A stretch of 64,000 bases of DNA. Origin: UBA2336 sp965227265. GTDB taxonomy: Bacteria > Bacteroidota > Bacteroidia > Cytophagales > Cyclobacteriaceae. The DNA lies in assembly GCA_965227265.1 (NCBI GenBank), contig OZ245738.1, positions 62,001 to 126,000 of the forward strand. Reading direction: 5' to 3'. Of this stretch, positions 32,324-40,392 are shown in pieces (within the stretch, counting starts at the first letter, position 1; each line of letters begins with the position of its first letter). The notes under the pieces were generated by a model that was given only the letters and a program-made list of their open reading frames with translations, was not told the DNA's origin and searched no databases. A program made the translations under genes and the position numbers.

Positions 32324-33628
32324 TTAATAAATGGTCCGTTCAAATTCATACGAATGAAACCGTTCAAAGGCAGCAAGCTCCAATGCTTCGCGATGTGCCG
32401 GGTGCGCAATCTCAATGAGTGCTTTAGCACGCTGCTTCATATTCTTGCCATACAGGTAAGCAATGCCGTATTCGGTAACGATGTAATGCGCGTGTGCGCG
32501 GGTAGTTACTACTCCGGCACCGGGCTTGAGCAGGGAAACAATCCGCGAAACATTCTTAGCCGTTGTTGAAGGCAATGCAATGATTGGCTTGCCACCTTCC
32601 GAGAGCGAAGCGCCTCTTACAAAATCCATTTGTCCCCCAACCCCGGAGAAGTGGTAGGTTCCAATGGAGTCCGAGCAAACCTGACCCGTCACGTCAACTT
32701 CGATCGCGCTGTTGATGGCTGTTACTTTTGGATTCTGACGGATCACCGAGGTATCGTTCGTGTAGTCAATGCCAAGCATGGCAATGAAAGGGTTGTCATC
32801 GACAAAATCATAAAGCTTGCGACTGCCCAGCATAAAAGATGAAACGATCTTACCGCGGTGCTTCTTCTTAAAGATGTTATTGATCACTCCTTTTTCAACC
32901 AGTGGAATGATACCATCTGAAAACATTTCGGTATGCATACCCAGGTTTTTATGATTCCCGAGACTTGCCAGTACAGCATCTGGAATAGCACCAATGCCCG
33001 TTTGAATGGTAGCACCATCTTCCACCAGCGTTGCGCAAAAATCACCAATGCGTTGTGAGATTTCTGAGATCTTGTCGTTTGACACTACTTCCGGAAGTTC
33101 CTGCTCAAAGTACACCATGGCATCGAACTCACGCATGTGAATCATGCTGTCACCGTGCGTGCGCGGCATCCGCGGATTAACCTGCGCGATTACATGGTCT
33201 GCACATTTCACAGCGGTTGACACCACGTCTACCGAAACACCCAATGAGCAATAGCCATGCGCATCCGGTGGTGAAACTTGTATCAGGGCAACATCCAGCG
33301 GTAGAATCTTCCTGCGGAACAAGTTAGGGATCTCGCTCAGGAATACCGGGATGTAATCGCCACGACCCTCGTTCACCATGTCGCGAACGTTGTTGGATAC
33401 AAACAAGGAGTTCAATTTGAAACTACCTTTCAATTTTGGATCGTTGAAGATTGCCTCACCTTGCAGGCTGATACTGGTAAGCTCTACATCATAGAGTTCA
33501 TCGGCCCGTTCGACAAGCTTGCGCAACAAGTGATGCGGTGTGGCCGCGCCACCGTGAACAAAAACCCGGTCACGGGATTTAACGGCTTGCAGGGCAACTT
33601 CTCCGGTAACATATTTTGTAATATTCAT
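32324..33628 (-). CDS. Acetyl-CoA hydrolase/4-hydroxybutyrate CoA-transferase family protein
   Basis: A 434-residue soluble enzyme. It shows the family's opening region (VFVHGGAATPHHLLRKL), DVALIQVSPPDAHGYCSLG, and GATIQTGIGAIPDAVL. The catalytic-Glu region HTEMFSDGIIPL and GGQMDFVRGASLSEGG are also present. Such enzymes move CoA between short-chain acyl groups or hydrolyse acetyl-CoA; the substrate cannot be told from sequence. It starts ten bases after ccoI ends, so it is probably expressed with the Usp-ccoI genes. Its presence in an oxidase-assembly operon may connect fermentation-type acetate handling to low oxygen, which is inference. Confidence 0.88.
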   Translation of the reverse strand: MNITKYVTGEVALQAVKSRDRVFVHGGAATPHHLLRKLVERADELYDVELTSISLQGEAIFNDPKLKGSFKLNSLFVSNNVRDMVNEGRGDYIPVFLSEIPNLFRRKILPLDVALIQVSPPDAHGYCSLGVSVDVVSTAVKCADHVIAQVNPRMPRTHGDSMIHMREFDAMVYFEQELPEVVSNDKISEISQRIGDFCATLVEDGATIQTGIGAIPDAVLASLGNHKNLGMHTEMFSDGIIPLVEKGVINNIFKKKHRGKIVSSFMLGSRKLYDFVDDNPFIAMLGIDYTNDTSVIRQNPKVTAINSAIEVDVTGQVCSDSIGTYHFSGVGGQMDFVRGASLSEGGKPIIALPSTTAKNVSRIVSLLKPGAGVVTTRAHAHYIVTEYGIAYLYGKNMKQRAKALIEIAHPAHREALELAAFERFHSYEFERTIY

Positions 33629-33638
33629 AGCGATATGA

Positions 33639-36032
33639 TTAACTGTTTTTGAATTTATTTCGGGCGATAAACTTTACCGCCAGTGTTGAAAACGTTACGA
33701 CACTGACACTGCTGATGGGCATAAGGATCGCTGCAACGAGCGGAGTCAAATGGCCGCTGATGGCAAAGCTCAAGGCAATTGCATTGTAGAAGAAGGAGAT
33801 TCCAAACCCGATCTTTAAAACAGTAGAAGATGCTTTTGCCAGTTCAATCATCTTGTCAAGCTTCGTGATCTGGCTTCCGTGCAGAATGCCATCACAGGCA
33901 GGAGTAAACACTCCGGTATCATCCGTAACGGCAATACCGACATCGGCTTGTTTTAATGCCCCCGCATCATTCAGTCCGTCACCAACCATGAGTACTTTCG
34001 ATCCGCTGAATTGTAAGTCACGGATGTAGGTAAGCTTATCGTGCGGACTTTGATTAAACAGCAGGGTAGTAGAGTGGCCAAATACGTGCACCATGGGATG
34101 CTTTTCGGTTTCATGATCACCCGAAAGCAATGCTTTGCATTTTTTGCCCAAGCGTTTAATCATCTCCCCGATATTTTTACGCACCAGGGTGCGCACGGTA
34201 AAATATCCTTTCACTTCATTATCGATGGCTATAAACACATAGGAAGCAGACTGGTCAAGCTTTTCATGAAATCCGGTAAAGGCCGCTGAGCCAATTTTAA
34301 ATAACTGTCCATGAATATGTGCCTGAATGCCCTTACCCGGCAGCTCTTTAAAATCATCCACCGGACCTTTGAAACCTCTTGGAATGTATTCACTGACCAG
34401 TTTGCTCAGCGGATGGGTAGAGAAACTCGTTAGCAACTTGATTTTTCCCAACTCGTTTTCGTCAAACTCACCTACGATATCAATCTCAGGGTCTTGACCA
34501 TGCGTTACTGTCCCGGTTTTATCAAAGACAACCGCATCGATTGTACCCAGGCGTTCTACTACATCTGCATTCTTTAAATACAGTTGACGTTTTCCTAACT
34601 CGCGCAACACACTTCCTAATGTGAAAGGAGCGGCCAGGGCCAATGCGCAGGGACAAGCCACCATCAGAACAGAAGTAACAACCAGCCACATGGATGACGG
34701 TGCAGTTACATACCAGTAAACTGCAGTAGCAAGTGCAATGCCCATAACAATCCACGTAAACTTGCGGGCTGCACGGTCGATTATTTTTTGATATTTATTT
34801 TCTTCAACTTTTTTGAAGGCATCGTTATTCCATAAACTGGTAAGATGGCTTTGCGAAGTACTTTTTTCAACCGTAAGCACAACAGGGGCTCCGATCAATC
34901 TACCCCCGGCATAAACTTTTTCTCCAACGGTTGATTTAACAGGTTTGGCTTCTCCGGTAACGAAGCTGTAGTCAATGTAAGCCGGACCGTCCAGCAGGAT
35001 GCTGTCAGCCGGGATCAGTTCCATATTTTTTATCCTGATCGTATCACCTTTCCGGAGATTATAAATAACCACCGGTTTCCAATCGTCATTTTCAAAACGG
35101 CTAACGGCAAGCGGGAAGTAAGCCGTAAAGTCCCGATCGAACGCCATGCTCTCGTAGGTCTTGCTTTGAAACCATCGGCCAATCAATAAGAAGAAAACAA
35201 GTCCGGTAAAAGAGTCGAGATATCCCGGGCCGGTAGCGCTGATAATATCATAACTGCTGCGGAAGAAGAGCGCGATCAATCCGGCTGCAATCGGAACGTC
35301 AATGTTAATTTGCTTTTGCTTAAAGCTTTTAAATGCAGCTTTCAGATAATCAATTCCACTGTACAAGAATACCGGAAACGCTAATGCAAGATTGAGAAAG
35401 GAGAAGATCCGCATCAGGGCATAATCAGTCTCATTGATCCCCAGGTATTCCGGAAAACTGAAGAGCATGACATTGCCAAAGCTGAATCCGGCTATGGCCA
35501 GCTTTAGTACAAGCGACTTGTCGCGCGTGGGTTTCTCTGAAGCCTGTTGATCAAGGGTTATTCTGGGTGTGTATCCAATGGAAGCGAGTAGGCTTGCCAC
35601 TGAACCTAAGCTGATATCGTTTGGATTGAAATCTATGGTAACGGTTTTCTTTGAAAAGTTTACGACAGAATGAATGATACCTGTATTCAGCTTGGTCAGA
35701 TTCTCCAAAAGCCAGATACAGGATACACAGTGAATAGATGGGACGAAGAACTTTACGCTGCTATACGACTCCGACTCAAACGCAAGAACTTTCTTTTTGA
35801 TCTCAGGTTCATCGAGGTACGTGAACGTGTTCTCGACTGTGACCGGATCAGTTTTCAATCCCGGTTTTTGTTCGAGAGAATAGTACGCACACAGGTTGTT
35901 ACTGTCCAGGATTTCATATACCGCTTCACACCCCTTACAGCAAAACGGGTTATCATCGCGCCAGTGAATCTCTTCACATAACTCCCCGCAATGGAAACAT
36001 CTGGTTTCAGTAACAACGTCTGTGCGAATCAT
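33639..36032 (-). CDS. ccoI: Copper-translocating P-type ATPase CcoI (FixI)
   Basis: Exports copper for cbb3 oxidase assembly. About 797 residues. The N-terminal region has CFHCGEL and CCKGC, typical of the CcoI/FixI branch, and an HMA domain with CVSC. Eight membrane helices include the CPC motif in VACPCALALAAP. The phosphorylation motif DKTGT (Asp about residue 504) and hinge GDGLNDAGALKQADVG are intact. GTG at 36038, overlapping the stop of the upstream Usp gene, is an alternative start; the ATG at 36032 is two codons later. It follows the stress-protein gene directly and precedes a CoA-transferase. Confidence 0.93.
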   Translation of the reverse strand: MIRTDVVTETRCFHCGELCEEIHWRDDNPFCCKGCEAVYEILDSNNLCAYYSLEQKPGLKTDPVTVENTFTYLDEPEIKKKVLAFESESYSSVKFFVPSIHCVSCIWLLENLTKLNTGIIHSVVNFSKKTVTIDFNPNDISLGSVASLLASIGYTPRITLDQQASEKPTRDKSLVLKLAIAGFSFGNVMLFSFPEYLGINETDYALMRIFSFLNLALAFPVFLYSGIDYLKAAFKSFKQKQINIDVPIAAGLIALFFRSSYDIISATGPGYLDSFTGLVFFLLIGRWFQSKTYESMAFDRDFTAYFPLAVSRFENDDWKPVVIYNLRKGDTIRIKNMELIPADSILLDGPAYIDYSFVTGEAKPVKSTVGEKVYAGGRLIGAPVVLTVEKSTSQSHLTSLWNNDAFKKVEENKYQKIIDRAARKFTWIVMGIALATAVYWYVTAPSSMWLVVTSVLMVACPCALALAAPFTLGSVLRELGKRQLYLKNADVVERLGTIDAVVFDKTGTVTHGQDPEIDIVGEFDENELGKIKLLTSFSTHPLSKLVSEYIPRGFKGPVDDFKELPGKGIQAHIHGQLFKIGSAAFTGFHEKLDQSASYVFIAIDNEVKGYFTVRTLVRKNIGEMIKRLGKKCKALLSGDHETEKHPMVHVFGHSTTLLFNQSPHDKLTYIRDLQFSGSKVLMVGDGLNDAGALKQADVGIAVTDDTGVFTPACDGILHGSQITKLDKMIELAKASSTVLKIGFGISFFYNAIALSFAISGHLTPLVAAILMPISSVSVVTFSTLAVKFIARNKFKNS

Positions 36033-36037
36033 AGTCA

Positions 36038-36892
36038 CTACGCTTCAGCCGGTTGGTGCTTCATTACGTATGACCAGACAAGCTTGTTTGTATGATTTAC
36101 CAGCGATTCAGTGATACTGCCGTACATCACATGCGAGAAGCCTGTTCGTCCATGCGTCCCCATCGCGATCAGGTCAGCATTAATGGATTTTGTGAATTCC
36201 ACGATTCCGACTTCCGCATTCAGGTGACTGTAAATGTTGATTGTGTAGTTCTTGAACTGAAATCGTTTGGCGAATTGCTCCAGGCGTTGCCGGGTAAGTG
36301 AATCCGCTGTAAAGTTTACTGGGGTATTGATCCAGACTATGTGAAGGTGTGCTTTGAAGAAGTTCTGTAATGCCTTTACTTTCATCACCAGATCTTCCTG
36401 GTCTTCCGTTTCCAGTGTGTTTGGAAAAACGATATGATTGATCGGGCCTTTATAGGCGCCTTTTAAAACGAGTACCGGTACATCCGAATGCCGCACGATT
36501 TTTTCGGCATTTGAGCCGACAAAAAATTCACGCAAACCACGTGCTCCATGCGAGCCCATGATGATTGCATCGATCACATGATCTTTTGTGTACTGCTGGA
36601 TTACATCCGAAACTTTTCCGAACTGAACTTCGCTGATTACTTCCACCCGGTCTTTATTGTATTTCTTCTTGATAACATCAAGCTCTTTTTTAGCTTTTTC
36701 TTTCAGCTCATCCATCAGGTCCTGTTCGAATGATAAAACAGGCATCAGGATCGAATCGTGTAAAACCGGCAATTCAATTACATGAAGAACGTGCACGGTG
36801 CCGTTAGGAGATTGCGCAGCCGCATTCAATGCAAACTGAAAAGCATCCAGGGATGGCGCAGAAAAATCACAGGGAACGAGTAGCTTTTTCAT
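36038..36892 (-). CDS. Tandem universal stress protein heading the ccoI operon
   Basis: A 284-residue protein with two Usp domains (about 1-140 and 150-280). Intact ATP-binding loops appear in both: MGSHGARGLREFFVGSNAEK and MGTHGRTGFSHVMYGSITES. It begins KKLLVPCDFSAPSLDAF. It is the second protein of this two-domain type in the window (see 22794). Its stop overlaps the possible GTG start of ccoI by one base, so ccoI expression depends on this transcript. It has its own operator and -7 region at 36912-36976. Confidence 0.93.
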   Translation of the reverse strand: MKKLLVPCDFSAPSLDAFQFALNAAAQSPNGTVHVLHVIELPVLHDSILMPVLSFEQDLMDELKEKAKKELDVIKKKYNKDRVEVISEVQFGKVSDVIQQYTKDHVIDAIIMGSHGARGLREFFVGSNAEKIVRHSDVPVLVLKGAYKGPINHIVFPNTLETEDQEDLVMKVKALQNFFKAHLHIVWINTPVNFTADSLTRQRLEQFAKRFQFKNYTINIYSHLNAEVGIVEFTKSINADLIAMGTHGRTGFSHVMYGSITESLVNHTNKLVWSYVMKHQPAEA

Positions 36893-36911
36893 ATGAGTGT
36901 GTTTTATGAAT

Positions 36912-36976
36912 CAAATGTCGCAGCCGGACTTCCGGATTCTGTTGATGCACATCACAGGGTCACATGACTTTTGTCA
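36912..36976 (-). promoter_or_regulatory. Crp/Fnr-type operator and -7 box of the Usp-ccoI operon
   Basis: Minus-strand operator CCTGACAAAAGTCATG (core 36965-36976). The -7 element GACATTTG (36912-36919) keeps the TTTG but has G in place of the first T. Centre-to-box distance 59 bases, the same as for the cbb3 operon, so the oxidase and its copper pump would respond together. Confidence 0.72.
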
Positions 36977-36981
36977 GGTTT

Positions 36982-37377
36982 TTACAAGCCAGGCAAATTG
37001 GCCGGAGTAAAATGGTTGCGTACGAACGCTTGAACCTGTTTTTCAGTCATTTTATCAGCTTCTTCAACCTTAATGGTTATAGCATCAAACTGATGATTGC
37101 TTCGCAAAGTATTGCACAGCTCTCGTTTTGCATCGGTCGGGCCAAAGAGTACTACTTCCTGGTACTGGCGGATTTCGTGGCCTAATTTTTTATAGTAGTC
37201 ACGCTGTTGATGTTGGTCTTTTGTGTGCATGTGATTCTCGCCCCGGACGATACTTTCTTCCCGTGCAGCATGGGTGGACATGGATCCGATAACTTTTGTG
37301 CGCATGGGATTGACTGTGAATTCAGTCAAATAAGCGTGTTCGTGATCCATCCAGATTCCAAGTTTTGTCGCTTTCAT
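36982..37377 (-). CDS. baeRF/host-attachment-like protein
   Basis: A 131-residue protein from the Met at 37377 (MKATKLGIWMDHEHAYL); the frame is open to 37425 but overlaps the OsmC gene end, so 37377 is preferred. The order of elements (IWMDHEHAYLTEF near the start, then VVLFGPTDAKRELCNTLRSN, then a short helix and beta strand) resembles the C-terminal part of bacterial proteins related to eRF1/Pelota. Function unknown. Gene follows osmC by 28 bases and probably shares its promoter. Confidence 0.6.
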   Translation of the reverse strand: MKATKLGIWMDHEHAYLTEFTVNPMRTKVIGSMSTHAAREESIVRGENHMHTKDQHQQRDYYKKLGHEIRQYQEVVLFGPTDAKRELCNTLRSNHQFDAITIKVEEADKMTEKQVQAFVRNHFTPANLPGL

Positions 37378-37405
37378 AAATGAAGGTTTTTTATTTAGCA
37401 GTGTA

Positions 37406-37861
37406 TTACTGTACCACGAGCACACTTGGCGTCATACGTACAGTTGATAAAATTGAATTTGAGATCAGGCATGAGTTTTCGCTTTTTGCTAATACTTTTA
37501 ATGCCCGTTCACGATCTCCTTCTTCAGCAATTGCCAGGAAAGGATAAAGCTTTACTTCTGTCATTTGGAGCTTGCCATCTTTCATCTCAAGCTTACCGCT
37601 TGAATCGCAGGTAAAAGATTTAAAATTCAACTTTGAATTTTCAGCAATTGCCAGAAACGTAGTCATAAAGCAACTAACCACTGCCGCTGTAAACAGATGT
37701 TCTGGAGACCACATGCCCGGAATTCCTTTGGGAAATTCTGGAGGAGTGGCCACTTCAATACAGGAATTTTCCGATGTAGCAAGCGCAAGCTCGGGTGAGC
37801 ACATTTTACCTTTTCGGGTTTCATTCCAGGTCAGATTGACATTGTATAGATGGGATTCCAT
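37406..37861 (-). CDS. OsmC/Ohr-family peroxide-detoxifying protein
   Basis: A 151-residue OsmC-fold protein that reduces organic peroxides with two Cys residues. Reactive-Cys positions are seen in AAVVSCFMTTF and SENSCLISNS, and the conserved GMWSPEHLF segment precedes the first. Family length is normal. It reads leftwards from a promoter with an Fnr-like site in the same geometry as the divergent gene at 37981, so a peroxide protein is placed under the same regulatory logic as the oxidase genes. Confidence 0.9.
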   Translation of the reverse strand: MESHLYNVNLTWNETRKGKMCSPELALATSENSCIEVATPPEFPKGIPGMWSPEHLFTAAVVSCFMTTFLAIAENSKLNFKSFTCDSSGKLEMKDGKLQMTEVKLYPFLAIAEEGDRERALKVLAKSENSCLISNSILSTVRMTPSVLVVQ

Positions 37862-37874
37862 AACGGTTTTTTTG

Positions 37875-37940
37875 TAAACCTACCTGAACCTTTTAAGTAT
37901 CGACTTGATCTAAATCATGATCTACAGGTGATAAAAGTCA
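37875..37940 (-). promoter_or_regulatory. Tandem Crp/Fnr-type sites and -7 box of osmC
   Basis: Two TGA-N6-TCA sites (37906-37917 and 37929-37940) with centres 23 bases apart. On the minus strand the -7 box TAGGTTTA lies at 37875-37882. The near site is 37 and the far site 60 bases from the end of that box, which equals the class II and class I spacings seen elsewhere in the window. Confidence 0.72.
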
Positions 37941-37971
37941 TAGTTAACTGTTCTGCTGAAGCATACTTTCA
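37906..37971 (+). promoter_or_regulatory. Same tandem sites facing the coiled-coil gene
   Basis: The plus-strand reading of the two sites (TTGATCTAAATCAT, close to the Fnr consensus, and TGATAAAAGTCA) ends at -7 box TACTTTCA (37964-37971). The near centre is 37 and the far one 60 bases from the box end, so the two promoters mirror each other. Confidence 0.7.
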
Positions 37972-37980
37972 CAATAAAAA

Positions 37981-38382
37981 ATGGAAACAACAACTCCTAC
38001 AACAGATCACTTGCTGGAAGGCACCCTGGAATGGCTGCATAAGCAAACTATAGAATGGATTAGTGACGTTCAGTTCTGGCGGGAAGAACTCAAATTCTTT
38101 TATCATGTTTTAAGAAAATCTGAGTTGAGAATGAGCTATCCCATGCAGCAGGTTGCTGAAATGGAAAAAGAGCTTGTCTCGATCTCTAGTAAAGATCTGA
38201 ATGAACTTGAGACATCGTTACAAATGCACGAACGGAAATTGAAGTTGATTCTGGAGTCCGTCTCAAGTATGAATGAGCTGCAGTACAGACAAGATCACAA
38301 AAACATATTGTTTACAGTTCAATCTTTCGTGGAAAAAGTGCGCATGTTCAAGAAGTCAGTTTTCGATTTGGTTAAGAAATAA
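37981..38382 (+). CDS. Coiled-coil hypothetical protein
   Basis: A 133-residue soluble protein, almost all helical: amphipathic helices rich in Glu, Leu and Lys (for example EMEKELVSISSKDLNELETS) run nearly its full length. No signal peptide or membrane segment, and no domain I recognise. It has the tandem operator promoter described at 37906-37971 and is followed after three bases by a small membrane-protein gene, so the two probably work together in the low-oxygen or stress response. Confidence 0.7.
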   Translation: METTTPTTDHLLEGTLEWLHKQTIEWISDVQFWREELKFFYHVLRKSELRMSYPMQQVAEMEKELVSISSKDLNELETSLQMHERKLKLILESVSSMNELQYRQDHKNILFTVQSFVEKVRMFKKSVFDLVKK

Positions 38383-38385
38383 GCC

Positions 38386-38580
38386 ATGACTAAAAACCTT
38401 GAAAAGGCCGATGCGGTAGTCAAGCTTACCTTGGCGGCATCGGTTATTGTTCTTTATTTCACACATATAATCGTTGGTCCGTTTGCGAAGGCGCTTGCTG
38501 TGCTTTCCGGACTGATGATCCTGATTTCTTTGGTTCGATCAGTGTATGCCAGGAAATCAAGATCACGTGATAAAGCTTAA
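38386..38580 (+). CDS. Small two-helix membrane protein
   Basis: A 64-residue protein with two predicted membrane helices (VKLTLAASVIVLYFTHIIV and AKALAVLSGLMILISLV) and a basic tail (RKSRSRDKA). The pattern resembles the DUF2892/YgaP-like membrane domain, of which a clearer member is encoded at 40393. It starts three bases after the preceding gene. Confidence 0.6.
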   Translation: MTKNLEKADAVVKLTLAASVIVLYFTHIIVGPFAKALAVLSGLMILISLVRSVYARKSRSRDKA

Positions 38581-38618
38581 GCATTGCCTGTTGCCTTGAT
38601 CCTCATTTGCTTGATAGG

Positions 38619-38708
38619 CTAATAATCTCCCCAAACCTTGATTGCAAGCGATATCAAAATCAAGATCAGAATTACAATAAAAAGGACGTGGCTACGATAC
38701 TTTTTCAT
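38619..38708 (-). CDS. Possible 29-residue single-helix membrane peptide
   Basis: Found by translating the minus strand: Met, four polar or basic residues (KKYRS), then a hydrophobic stretch ILILILISLAI and a short polar end, KVWGDY. One membrane helix with positive residues on the inner side fits a genuine small membrane peptide. There is no homology evidence. It lies alone in the 167-base gap between the small membrane gene and the DUF892 gene. Confidence 0.4.
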   Translation of the reverse strand: MKKYRSHVLFIVILILILISLAIKVWGDY

Positions 38709-38747
38709 AATGGGATAGATAATGTTTCTTGTTTCGTATAGCACCGC

Positions 38748-39251
38748 CTAGACGTTTGCCAGTCTGCGGTAATTATTAAACTCCTTGATAAAAATGTTTG
38801 AAACCGTTACGGTTTCAGCTGCTTCGCGCTCCAGCATTTGCTGAATGAGGTCGGTTACCGTATCAAGTTCCAGTTCAACGGCAAGCATATAAGCTGAACG
38901 ATAGCTGGCAATTTTGAATGCATTCATATTTTGTATGCAACCGATGGTAAGGATATCGCGCAGGTATGGGTTCTTAACCGAGTAGAGAATCTGGTTTGTA
39001 TTGTCCATCAGCTGATTTACGACTTCATTTTTTCGTAACTCCGGTTCCTGCATCAGGTAGTTGAAGATGCGTTCAAGCTTGAGCAGGTTGTTTTCACAAT
39101 TGAGCCCATATTTATCAAGCTCAATGATCAGGTGAGGGGAAGAAACTTTTGTGCAACACGCCCGAAACTCATCTTTCAATTTTGTCTCTGTGTAGTATAA
39201 TCCTTCGAGTATAAATGCAAGCGCATCCTGGACGGAATTTATCTTTTTCAT
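38748..39251 (-). CDS. DUF892 (YciE-like) ferritin-fold protein
   Basis: A 167-residue four-helix-bundle protein. The pattern DALAFILEGLYYTETKLKDEF, then LKLERIFNYL, and later ASYRSAYMLAVELELDTVTDLIQQMLERE matches the YciE-type DUF892 family, ferritin-like proteins linked to stress. The canonical Glu/His metal ligands appear only partly kept, so iron binding is uncertain. It is the last of three minus-strand genes that begin at 40264, each 2-12 bases apart. Confidence 0.75.
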   Translation of the reverse strand: MKKINSVQDALAFILEGLYYTETKLKDEFRACCTKVSSPHLIIELDKYGLNCENNLLKLERIFNYLMQEPELRKNEVVNQLMDNTNQILYSVKNPYLRDILTIGCIQNMNAFKIASYRSAYMLAVELELDTVTDLIQQMLEREAAETVTVSNIFIKEFNNYRRLANV

Positions 39252-39263
39252 AGGTGACTGAAT

Positions 39264-39788
39264 TTAATTTTTTGTATTCGGAAATTTTATAAACATTTTT
39301 TTCACGGCAGTCTCAATCAGGTTGTCAATCTGTTCCGGTGAGTTTATTCCATCCACAGCAGCAACTGCCCACCCCCGCCACACCAATTGGTTAATGCGTG
39401 TATCCATTAAATCAAGAATAAGTGTGCCTTGGCTATAGGTATAGACGTTCTGATTTCTTTGCATCCAATATGGCCCATAACCAAAGGGCTCTGTCAGAAC
39501 AACTGATTTATCTTCCACAATGATGTGATATTGCAATATGAGCTCTGCGCTGTCCGACACGAAGCGATAGTGGAGTTTTTGAAGTTGTTTGAGAACTGCT
39601 TTTTTAATTCGCTTGTCGTTGAGATCGTTATAGTAGATCGGGTTTTGCTCTGCACTTGTCTTTTCGCTCCAGTTGAATGTCTTGTATGACCATTGGTCGT
39701 AGTCCGGATCATAATCGGTGTATGCCTGGATTTCCGGACTGCATTGCGAGAGCATAATCAGCAATAAGAAAATGGCTGCACGTTTCAT
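39264..39788 (-). CDS. DUF4136-type lipoprotein
   Basis: A 174-residue protein with a lipoprotein signal (LLLIMLSQC, Cys at about residue 16) and the family core YTDYDPDYDQWSYKTFNW near the N-terminus. IKKAVLKQLQKLHYRFVSD and the late GWAVAAVDG follow. DUF4136 proteins are anchored lipoproteins of unknown role. Two bases separate it from the GreA-like gene upstream. Confidence 0.82.
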   Translation of the reverse strand: MKRAAIFLLLIMLSQCSPEIQAYTDYDPDYDQWSYKTFNWSEKTSAEQNPIYYNDLNDKRIKKAVLKQLQKLHYRFVSDSAELILQYHIIVEDKSVVLTEPFGYGPYWMQRNQNVYTYSQGTLILDLMDTRINQLVWRGWAVAAVDGINSPEQIDNLIETAVKKMFIKFPNTKN

Positions 39789-39790
39789 GA

Positions 39791-40264
39791 TTAAAAGATG
39801 TATTTGATCATATACTTGATCCGGTTCAGCTCGAACGACTGGCCGGTAGATTTACCTTTCATCATTTTGAATAACATGCTGTTGGATGAAAGCGTTGTAA
39901 AAACTTCATCCGCAATTTTAACCTGCCCGGCACTAACCGAAATGAAGTAGTTACCCTGATCAGTAATTACAACAGCGCCTCTTTCAGGTGTGTCGTGCGT
40001 AATGTCGCGAAGTACTGACAGATACCGCAATACATTCATATCGGATGTGACAAAGCTTAATGATTCGTTAAGCGCATTCAATTCAGTGAAACGCTCGGAC
40101 TCCTGCGACAGCTGGGTAGTGTCATATTCATTTTCATTTCCCAGACCCTCATGTTTAAGAATATACTGAATCCGGGTAGTGAAGTCATCAATCAGCACTT
40201 GCTGACGGCTGATACACTCATCCAGGATCTGTTTTCTGAGCAGTTTTTGTTCGAGCGTTTTCAT
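39791..40264 (-). CDS. GreA/GreB-like protein with coiled-coil N-terminus
   Basis: A 157-residue protein from the Met at 40264; the open frame reaches 40297, but those eleven residues are not typical. The C-terminal half (GAVVITDQGNYFISVSAGQV, then SNSMLFKMMKGKSTGQSF) has the fold pattern of the GreA/GreB C-terminal domain. The N-terminus is helical and could enter the RNA-polymerase channel. Similar proteins in Bacteroidota are often mislabelled 3-oxoacyl-ACP synthase. It starts the operon with the DUF4136 and DUF892 genes and faces the same operator as the DUF2892 gene. Confidence 0.6.
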   Translation of the reverse strand: MKTLEQKLLRKQILDECISRQQVLIDDFTTRIQYILKHEGLGNENEYDTTQLSQESERFTELNALNESLSFVTSDMNVLRYLSVLRDITHDTPERGAVVITDQGNYFISVSAGQVKIADEVFTTLSSNSMLFKMMKGKSTGQSFELNRIKYMIKYIF

Positions 40265-40268
40265 GGCG

Positions 40269-40333
40269 TGAATATCCGGAGGGATAAATACGCACACGAG
40301 AATATTACTCAGCAGGAGGGATGATTTTTGTCA
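40269..40333 (-). promoter_or_regulatory. Possible leftward promoter from the shared operator
   Basis: The site at 40322-40333 reads TGACAAAAATCA on the minus strand. A weak -7 candidate GATATTCA (40269-40276) ends 59 bases from its centre, the class I spacing. The box is poor, so this direction is less certain than the rightward one. Confidence 0.4.
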
Positions 40334-40364
40334 TACTTCACACGAGATGATCATTTTACTTTTG
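40322..40364 (+). promoter_or_regulatory. Crp/Fnr-type operator and -7 box of the DUF2892-rhodanese genes
   Basis: Operator TGATTTTTGTCA (40322-40333) and -7 box TACTTTTG (40357-40364), a perfect TAnnTTTG. Centre-to-box distance 37 bases, which puts the operator at about -41, the class II activator position of Crp and Fnr. Confidence 0.78.
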
Positions 40365-40392
40365 CAGGATGATAGTCTTTAACGCAAACATT

